From Acidobacteriota bacterium (GTDB lineage Bacteria > Acidobacteriota > Vicinamibacteria > Vicinamibacterales > CAVVIG01), in NCBI GenBank assembly GCA_016195265.1, contig JACPZW010000073.1:68798-132797 (forward strand): DNA of 64,000 bases, given 5' to 3'. Every line of letters begins with the position of its first letter. The first letter of the stretch is position 1. The notes below the pieces were generated by a model. It did not search any database. It had not been told where the DNA came from and worked only from the letters and a program-made list of their open reading frames with translations. The translations under genes were made by a program, and so were the position numbers. Of this stretch, positions 59,272 through 64,000 are shown in pieces.

Positions 59272-60633
59272 ATGCATCGTCGCCAATTTCTGGCGCTGTC
59301 AGGCGGGTGGATGTCGTGCGCCGCGATTGCGATCGCGCAGCACGAGCGCCCGATGCCCGCCGGGGCCGCGGCTCCGGCGCCGCAGCCCACAGGCGATGCC
59401 GACTTCACGCTGCGCATCGGTCCGGTGACGCTGGACCTCGCGCCGAAACGATCGATCAAAACCATCGGCTACAACGGGCAGGTGCCAGGTCCGCTGCTGC
59501 GCGCGCGGCTCGGCAAGCCGCTGACCGTGAACGTGGTCAACGACACGAAGGACGAAGACATCGTCCACTGGCACGGATTCCACATTCCGCCAGACGTCGA
59601 TGGATCGATCGAAGAAGGCACGCCGCCGGTGCCGCCCAGCGGCCGCCGGCGCTATACGTTCACGCCCAATCCCGCCGGCACGCGCTGGTATCACAGCCAC
59701 GCGACGGCCGGCACCAACCTCAAGAAAGGCACCTACACCGGACAGTTCGGCATGTTCGTCGTGGAGGCCGACGCCAATCCCGGCGCGTACGATCAGGACG
59801 TCCCAATCCTGCTCCACGAGTGGGAGCCGCGCTTCGTCGAGCAGGGCGGCATGGACGTGGACTTCAAGTACTTCTCGATCAACGGCAAGATGCTCGGCGC
59901 CGGCGAGCCCGTCCGCGTCACGCCGTCGCAGCGCGTGCTCTTCCGCATCGTGAACGCGAGCGCGACGCTTCACCATCGCCTGGCGCTGGCCGGACATCTG
60001 TTTCAGGTGATGGCGCTCGACGGCAATCCTGTTCCGGTCCCGCGACGCGTGCCGGTGCTGGAGATCGGGCCGGGAGAACGCGTCGATGCGATCGTCGAGA
60101 TGAACCGGCCCGGCGTGTGGATCCTCGGAGAAGTGCGAACCGATTGGCGGACGGCGGGCATGGGCATCGCCATCGAGTACGCGGGACAGCAGGGTCCGCC
60201 GCAATGGAGCGCGGTTGCGCCGTTCAACTGGGACTACAGTCTGTTTGGTGGAACGGAGCCCGTGCCGGAGCCGGACGAGCGTCTCACGATGGTGATTCGT
60301 CCGACGAGCGACGGCCACCACTGGACGATCAACGGCAAGGGATACCCCAAGACGGATCCGATCGTCGTTCGCGCGAACAGGCGCTATCGGTGGATTCTGG
60401 ACAATCAGAGCGCCGACGGCCACCCGATACATCTGCACCGCCACACGTTCGAAGTCGTGCGCGTGGCCGATCAACGCATGTCAGGCATTCTGAAGGACGT
60501 CGTCGTCGTGCCGGCCTGGAAACAGGTCGAGGTGGATGTGCCCGCCATCCACCCCGGCCCGACGCTGTTTCATTGTCACCAGCAGTTCCACATGGACATG
60601 GGCTTCATGGCGATGATGCAGTACGCGCCCTGA
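59272..60633 (+). CDS. three-domain multicopper oxidase (laccase/CueO-like)
   Basis: A 453-residue periplasmic enzyme with a Tat signal (RRQFLALSGGWMSCAAIAIA). All four copper motifs are present: HWHGFH (99-104), WYHSHA, HPIHLHRH and HCHQQFHMDMGF near the end. They hold the type 1 copper and the trinuclear centre that reduces O2 while oxidising phenols or Cu(I). It is not a two-domain NirK nitrite reductase, because it has the full laccase motif set. It stands downstream of the COX1-like gene with a 77-base gap and no clear TATGAC site. Confidence 0.9.
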   Translation: MHRRQFLALSGGWMSCAAIAIAQHERPMPAGAAAPAPQPTGDADFTLRIGPVTLDLAPKRSIKTIGYNGQVPGPLLRARLGKPLTVNVVNDTKDEDIVHWHGFHIPPDVDGSIEEGTPPVPPSGRRRYTFTPNPAGTRWYHSHATAGTNLKKGTYTGQFGMFVVEADANPGAYDQDVPILLHEWEPRFVEQGGMDVDFKYFSINGKMLGAGEPVRVTPSQRVLFRIVNASATLHHRLALAGHLFQVMALDGNPVPVPRRVPVLEIGPGERVDAIVEMNRPGVWILGEVRTDWRTAGMGIAIEYAGQQGPPQWSAVAPFNWDYSLFGGTEPVPEPDERLTMVIRPTSDGHHWTINGKGYPKTDPIVVRANRRYRWILDNQSADGHPIHLHRHTFEVVRVADQRMSGILKDVVVVPAWKQVEVDVPAIHPGPTLFHCHQQFHMDMGFMAMMQYAP

Positions 60634-60655
60634 ACGTCCCACGCCTGCTGCGAAA

Positions 60656-61063
60656 CTACTGCTGCATCGACTTCAAGTACTCCGCGAGCGCCGCCACGCG
60701 AATCTGCGCCGTGTCGCGGTTGAGCGAGCGGAACAGGTCGCCCCACATCGGCATGTCGCGCGAGCCGTGCGCCGCGACTTCGTCCAGCCCTTCGATGTAG
60801 CGCCGCACGTGGACGTCGGGGAACGTCCCGCCGTTGCGCGCGGTGAGCTTCGTCAGATCCGCCGGCGCCTTGGCGAGCGCTTTGGCGGCGGGGCCGGCGC
60901 CCTTGCCGTCCTTGCCGTGACACACCGCGCAGTAGGTGTCGAACATCTTGCCGGCGTCGGACGCCGCGGTCGGCTTGATCGGCGCCTTCTTCACGGTTTG
61001 CGCTTGAGCCGCGCCCGCGGACACGGTCAGCACGACGACTGCGACGAGCATGCGTTTCATCAT
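60656..61063 (-). CDS. small periplasmic cytochrome c
   Basis: A 135-residue protein beginning MMKRMLVAVVVLTVSAGAAQA (Sec signal), with GAGGAGG seven bases before ATG 61063. The single haem motif is CAVCHGKDGKG, and MPMWGDLFR supplies the methionine ligand. It is a class I monohaem carrier. It converges with the multicopper oxidase gene, 22 bases apart at their ends. It could serve as an electron shuttle for the nearby respiratory enzymes; no partner is proven. Confidence 0.9.
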   Translation of the reverse strand: MMKRMLVAVVVLTVSAGAAQAQTVKKAPIKPTAASDAGKMFDTYCAVCHGKDGKGAGPAAKALAKAPADLTKLTARNGGTFPDVHVRRYIEGLDEVAAHGSRDMPMWGDLFRSLNRDTAQIRVAALAEYLKSMQQ

Positions 61064-61329
61064 CTGAGCCTCCTCACGTGATTGCGGTGCCGCCAGAGCG
61101 GCCAAATCACACTTGAGTCCTCCGGTATCGCAAGGGGCATGCCGACCGTTTTGCTGGTGTTTTTCGGGCCGCTGCCGGAAAGGCGGCAGTACGCTGCCGT
61201 CAAGCCGGAGGAGTACGCCGAGGAACCGGATGGCAGTCATCTGTTACGCGACTGGAGGTCCGGGCCCATTGCGGGTGACACGCCCGCGCAGTAACGCCTG
61301 GCGAAGGAAGAAGGATTGAAGGAAGCGCC

Positions 61330-61354
61330 GCTAGCGATAACGTCCATCGCTAGC
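61330..61354 (-). terminator. hairpin downstream of tRNA-Asp
   Basis: Arms GCTAGCGAT and ATCGCTAGC form a perfect nine-base stem with a seven-base loop, 10 bases after the tRNA 3' end. Downstream on the minus strand the sequence is T-rich (CTTCCTTCAATCCTTCTTCC) without a long T run. Confidence 0.6.
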
Positions 61355-61364
61355 AGCCTTGAGT

Positions 61365-61441
61365 TGGCGGGGTCGACGGGACTCGAACCCGCGGCCTCTG
61401 CCGTGACAGGGCAGCGTTCTAGCCAACTGAACTACGACCCC
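61365..61441 (-). tRNA. tRNA-Asp (GTC anticodon)
   Basis: A 77-base cloverleaf with acceptor stem GGGGTCG/CGACCCC, a D-loop with AGTTGGCT, anticodon loop CTGTCAC (GTC) and T-loop GTTCGAGTC. The 3' CCA is encoded. Confidence 0.95.
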
Positions 61442-61455
61442 AATAGAACAGTCGA

Positions 61456-61545
61456 AATTGCAGATTTCAGAAGTCAGATTTCAGATTGGATGGCAGATTG
61501 ATGTCACTTTCAATCTGAAATCTGAACTCTACAATCTGAAATCTC
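61456..61545. repeat. inverted TTCAGATT-family repeat between two tRNA genes
   Basis: Left half CAGATTTCAGA and TCAGATTTCAGATTGG words; right half CAATCTGAAATCTGAA and CAATCTGAAATCTCA words. The halves are complementary, as at 27743-27840. Confidence 0.9.
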
Positions 61546-61556
61546 ATCGTAACGAG

Positions 61557-61628
61557 TGGGCGGTACAGGATTCGAACCTGTGGCAGCCGGCGTGTAAAGC
61601 CGGTGCTCTACCACTGAGCTAACCGCCC
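61557..61628 (-). tRNA. tRNA-Val (TAC anticodon)
   Basis: A 72-base cloverleaf with acceptor stem GGGCGGT/ACCGCCC, D-arm AGCTCAGTGGTAGAGC, anticodon loop TTTACAC (TAC) and T-loop GTTCGAATC. CCA is not encoded, unlike the tRNA-Asp 115 bases away. Confidence 0.95.
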
Positions 61629-61639
61629 CTGTCACGCTG

Positions 61640-62314
61640 TCACGGTCCGCCCGTCCACCCAAACGAGCCATTATACGTTGCCTTCAAAAGCAGCAGCAAC
61701 ACCGCCACCGCCACGCCCAGCAGCGTCCGGTGCTCGCCGTTGGCGACGGCTTGGGCGACCGTAAACCGTCGATGGTCGGTGGTCCGTCCGGCGCCGCGAC
61801 GGTATCGATCGTAGCCGTCGCCGAATTTCGCACGCAGAAACGCCTCTTCCGTCTGGATTGCCGCCGTCAGCGTCGTCACCAGGTATGCTGCGATGAGCCC
61901 GGCGGCCACGATGTTCGCCGACACGATCGCGAGGCCGGCGCCCATGATCGACGACCCCATATATAAAGGATGCCGGATCCAGCGGTAGGGCCCGGAGGAC
62001 GTGACCTCGCGCGCTTTGTTGAGATGCCCCGCCGCCCAGACGCGCAGCGCTTCGCCGCACGCGGCAACCGCGAGGCCGATGGCCAGCGACGTCCGCGTCG
62101 GCTGCGCCAGCACGAGGACGAGGACGCCGAAAGCGAAGCCCAGCGCCACACGCCTACGCGCGAGCGCTACGGCGATGCAAGCCCGCCACCGTGCGAGCGC
62201 TACGGCGATGCAAGCCCGCCACCGTGCGAGCGCTACGGCGATGCGAGTCCACCACCGCGCAAGCGCTTCGGCCAGGCGCGTCCGCGCGCGCGCAATCGCG
62301 GCGAGACTATCCAC
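61640..62314 (-). CDS. isoprenylcysteine carboxyl methyltransferase-like membrane protein
   Basis: A 224-residue protein, started at GTG 62314, which overlaps the waaC-like stop. The C-terminal two thirds match ICMT/PEMT-type membrane methyltransferases: SSGPYRWIRHPLYMGSSIMGAGLAI is the diagnostic motif, followed by EEAFLRAKFGDGYDRY. In bacteria such proteins methylate lipids or unknown small molecules. The first 60 residues contain an 11-residue repeat (VALARWRACIA) encoded by the 33-base tandem repeat, which may lie on the membrane. It follows the heptose genes in the same operon. Confidence 0.8.
   Translation of the reverse strand: MDSLAAIARARTRLAEALARWWTRIAVALARWRACIAVALARWRACIAVALARRRVALGFAFGVLVLVLAQPTRTSLAIGLAVAACGEALRVWAAGHLNKAREVTSSGPYRWIRHPLYMGSSIMGAGLAIVSANIVAAGLIAAYLVTTLTAAIQTEEAFLRAKFGDGYDRYRRGAGRTTDHRRFTVAQAVANGEHRTLLGVAVAVLLLLLKATYNGSFGWTGGP
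62160..62291. repeat. 33-base tandem repeat in the ICMT-like gene
   Basis: Two identical 33-base units (62160-62192, 62193-62225), a third with five changes (62226-62258) and a degenerate fourth. The unit length is a multiple of three, so the frame is kept and the 11-residue motif VALARWRACIA is repeated. Confidence 0.92.
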
Positions 62315-63374
62315 GGGCCGGCTCGGCGGCGAGACGCTGCTCCACCGCCGACAGCACCTCGTCCACCTGGATGTCGAGGAGGCACATGCGATCCAGCGTG
62401 CAGCGGCGGAGGTGATGGCACTTGCAGATAGCGTCGCGCGACACGGCGACGTCACGCGGCGACAGCGGACCGTTGCGCGCGGGCCGCGTCGGGCCATACA
62501 GGCCGACGAGCGGCGTACCGACCGCCGACGCGATGTGTGTCGGTCCGGTGTCGCCGGAAATCATGATCGCCGCGCCGCGCGACAGCGCGACGAGATCCCC
62601 AATCGTCGTCGTTGGTGAAAGCACCGCCGCGCCGTGGGCCGCATCGACGACGGCCTGCGCGAGCGCTTCCTCGCCGGATCCCCAGAGCACGATGGACGTC
62701 AACCCGTGCCGATCGCGCAGCGCCGACGCGACGGCCGCCAGCCGCTCGGGCGGCCAGCGTTTGTTCGGCCACGCGGCGCCGGGATTCACGAGCGCGTACC
62801 GTCCCTTCGACTGTTCGCCCGCCCATCGCGCCACATCCGAATCCACGGCTTCGATCGGAAACTCGGGCTTCGCCACGCTGACGCCGAGCGGGCCGAGCAG
62901 CAGCAGGTTGAGTTCGACGACGTGGCGGGTCTCGCCGGCGTCGAACGATCCGCCACGGCCGGGATCGACCGCCTCCGTGTAGAACAGGCGCGCGAATCCT
63001 TCGCGCGCGTACCCCGCCGAGAACCCGATGACGCGCGCCGCGCCGGCGCTGCGCGCGAGCACCGCGGACTTGATCAGGCCCTGCAGGTCGATCGCGACGT
63101 CGTAGCGCGACCGGCGGAGCTCACCGATGGCTGCCAGGAACGAGGTGGGGCCTGACATGGGGGACGGGTCTCGGCGTGGATCGGCTCCGAGACCCGTCCC
63201 CCACACGAGCCGGCGATCGATGATCGGCACGAGGTCGAGGATCGCGCGATGTTTGGCGCTGACGAGCCAGTCAATCCGCGCCGAGGGAAAGGCACGGCGC
63301 AGCGCCGCGGCGACCGGAATCGCGTGGACGATGTCGCCGAGGGCGCCCAACCGAACGATGAGAAACCGACTCAA
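62307..63374 (-). CDS. waaC: lipopolysaccharide heptosyltransferase I-like (GT9)
   Basis: A 355-residue GT9 enzyme. RLGALGDIVHAIPVAAALRRAFP at the N-terminus and SGDTGPTHIASAVGTPLVGLYGPTRP near the C-terminus are the standard ADP-heptose binding motifs. It adds heptose to the Kdo/lipid A core on the inner face of the inner membrane. Start is TTG 63374, which overlaps the upstream stop (TTGA). Residues about 58-72 are encoded by a perfect 16-base-arm hairpin (63159-63202), an in-frame insertion between the first two strands. A CKCHHLRRCTLDRMCL cysteine cluster near the end is unusual. Confidence 0.88.
   Translation of the reverse strand: MSRFLIVRLGALGDIVHAIPVAAALRRAFPSARIDWLVSAKHRAILDLVPIIDRRLVWGTGLGADPRRDPSPMSGPTSFLAAIGELRRSRYDVAIDLQGLIKSAVLARSAGAARVIGFSAGYAREGFARLFYTEAVDPGRGGSFDAGETRHVVELNLLLLGPLGVSVAKPEFPIEAVDSDVARWAGEQSKGRYALVNPGAAWPNKRWPPERLAAVASALRDRHGLTSIVLWGSGEEALAQAVVDAAHGAAVLSPTTTIGDLVALSRGAAIMISGDTGPTHIASAVGTPLVGLYGPTRPARNGPLSPRDVAVSRDAICKCHHLRRCTLDRMCLLDIQVDEVLSAVEQRLAAEPARG
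63159..63202. repeat. long perfect hairpin in frame inside waaC
   Basis: Arms GGGGGACGGGTCTCGG (63159-63174) and CCGAGACCCGTCCCCC (63187-63202), loop of 12 bases. Different sequence from the GGGTCC palindromes but the same general design. It encodes about 15 residues (GLGADPRRDPSPMSG region). Confidence 0.93.
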
Positions 63375-63910
63375 TGCGATCCTGGGTGCCGAGTGCCGGG
63401 TGCGGGGTGCGGGGTGCCCGTGCCGGATGCTGGGGGCTGGGTGCCCGTGCGAATACGATCGAGCAACTCGCGCGTCGCGTGGTGCTTCGGATCGCCGACG
63501 ATCGCCGTGCGGCCGCCGTACGCCTTGACAACGGCGCGTTCGGGGACGGACTCGACGGTGTAGTCGGTGCCCTTGCAGTGGACGTCGGGCTTCACCAGAT
63601 TCAGGAGCCGTTCGACCGTCGGATCCGCGAACACCACGACGAAGTCCACGCCACGAAGCGCCGCGACGAGTTCGGCGCGATCGGCCGCCGGCAGAATCGG
63701 CCGTCCCGCCCCTTTCAGCGCCGTCACGGATCGATCGTCGTTCACCGCGACGATCAGGCGATCGGCTTCCGCGGCCGCGCCCTGCAGGTACCGGACGTGG
63801 CCGACGTGCAGCAGATCGAAGCAGCCGTTGGCGAACGCGATCGTCCGCCCGCCCGCGCGTTCACGCGCGACGGCGGCGACGAGTTCAGGCTCTGAAACGA
63901 CGACTCCCAC
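63371..63910 (-). CDS. rfaE2: D-glycero-beta-D-manno-heptose 1-phosphate adenylyltransferase
   Basis: A 179-residue nucleotidyltransferase. FANGCFDLLHVGHVRYLQGA contains the HxGH motif, and VNDDRSVTALKGAGRPILPAADRAELVAALRGVDFVV follows, as in the C-terminal half of HldE. It makes ADP-heptose for the adjacent heptosyltransferase. Residues after about 153 (GTQPPASGTGTPHPAPGTRHPGSH) are a low-complexity tail made by GTGCCGG/GTGCGGG words and are not part of the fold. The sugar kinase half (HldE1/RfaE1) is not seen and may be upstream, outside the window. Confidence 0.92.
   Translation of the reverse strand: MGVVVSEPELVAAVARERAGGRTIAFANGCFDLLHVGHVRYLQGAAAEADRLIVAVNDDRSVTALKGAGRPILPAADRAELVAALRGVDFVVVFADPTVERLLNLVKPDVHCKGTDYTVESVPERAVVKAYGGRTAIVGDPKHHATRELLDRIRTGTQPPASGTGTPHPAPGTRHPGSH
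63381..63452. repeat. GTGCCGG/GTGCGGG repeat forming the rfaE2 C-terminal tail
   Basis: About eight imperfect copies of GGGTGCC/GGGTGCG words, in frame, ending close to the TGA of rfaE2. Same word family as the holB insertion. Confidence 0.85.
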
Positions 63911-63917
63911 TTCTTAA

Positions 63918-63950
63918 TTCTTCCTTCTCAATTCTTCCTTCTTAATTCTT
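63918..63950. repeat. AATTCTTCCTTCTT simple repeat
   Basis: Three imperfect copies of TTAATTCTTCCTTC between the rfaE2 start and the stop of the preceding gene. It supplies a purine-rich leader (AAGAAGGAAG on the minus strand) for rfaE2. Confidence 0.7.
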
Positions 63951-64000
63951 ACTTCCGCCGCCCCTGCGCCGGCTCTTCCTGCGACCAGTTCTCGAGCGAC
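63949..64000 (-). CDS. C-terminus of an unidentified gene running out of the window
   Basis: The minus strand reads SLENWSQEEPAQGRRK and then TAA (63949-63951). This charged end follows the operon direction of rfaE2 and waaC. Sixteen residues are too few to name a family. Confidence 0.4.
   Translation of the reverse strand, partial: SLENWSQEEPAQGRRK

Noticed and set aside
59272-60633. Copper nitrite reductase NirK
   Set aside because: The protein has all four laccase motifs including HWHG and HCHxxxH and three domains, which marks a multicopper oxidase and not a two-domain NirK.
61082-61319. Short plus-strand frames of 68-70 residues before tRNA-Asp
   Set aside because: They overlap each other in different frames, have no Shine-Dalgarno sequence and no family likeness. 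The stretch 61064-61329 shows only a small CTGCCG/CGGCAG stem.

Overview
The window is GC-rich (about two thirds G+C), densely coded bacterial chromosome. The mix of large PQQ and cytochrome proteins, PD40 beta-propellers, CHRD and GT4/GT2 surface-sugar genes, a Sec-type (clade II) nosZ and a Nitrospira-like Mo oxidoreductase suggests an Acidobacteriota member, most likely Vicinamibacteria. This is inference from gene content only. Many genes overlap by ATGA, TGATG or GTGA junctions, so most regions are operons.

Layout. 1-13.8 kb: surface polysaccharide genes (DegT aminotransferase, formyltransferase, two nucleotide-sugar dehydrogenases, Gmd, a Wzx-like flippase, glycosyltransferases, methyltransferases, RmlD-like reductase, LhgO-like oxidase). 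13.8-18.7 kb: DAACS transporter and housekeeping genes smpB, pdxA, a RicT/YaaT homologue and holB. 18.7-29.4 kb: a membrane/beta-propeller fusion, CHRD protein, methyltransferase (apparently CTG start), GT2, PQQ dehydrogenase with haem c, a copper monooxygenase-like cytochrome, and citramalate synthase. 29.4-32.6 kb: an aspartic protease-like protein, an AAA ATPase remnant and fused aspartokinase/homoserine dehydrogenase.

32.6-61.1 kb is an anaerobic-respiration island. It holds ric (YtfE), a Crp/Fnr regulator, a seven-to-eight-gene operon for a periplasmic type II DMSO-reductase-family enzyme resembling Nitrospira NxrABC, a ten-gene nos operon (flavin/Fe-S protein, Rieske, cytochrome b, pentahaem cytochrome c, NosZ, NosB-like, NosD, NosF, NosL, NosY), a radical SAM gene coupled to a COX1/NnrS-like membrane protein, a multicopper oxidase and a small cytochrome c. 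Four copies of a palindrome, TATGAC-N4-GTCATA, lie upstream of ric/crp, the nxr-like operon, the nos operon and the radical SAM gene, which points to one shared regulon. 61.3-64 kb holds tRNA-Asp, tRNA-Val, an isoprenylcysteine-methyltransferase-like protein and heptose genes.

Repeats are the second theme. A small palindrome (nine-base arms around GAAA or TTTC) occurs at least 16 times between genes and, strikingly, in frame inside several protein genes. Other simple repeat families (CCAGCCA, CAGCCCT, GTGCCGG, TTCAGATT) also occur between genes and within conserved genes. Near-identical 90-base copies of the palindromic element lie at both ends of the nxr-like operon.
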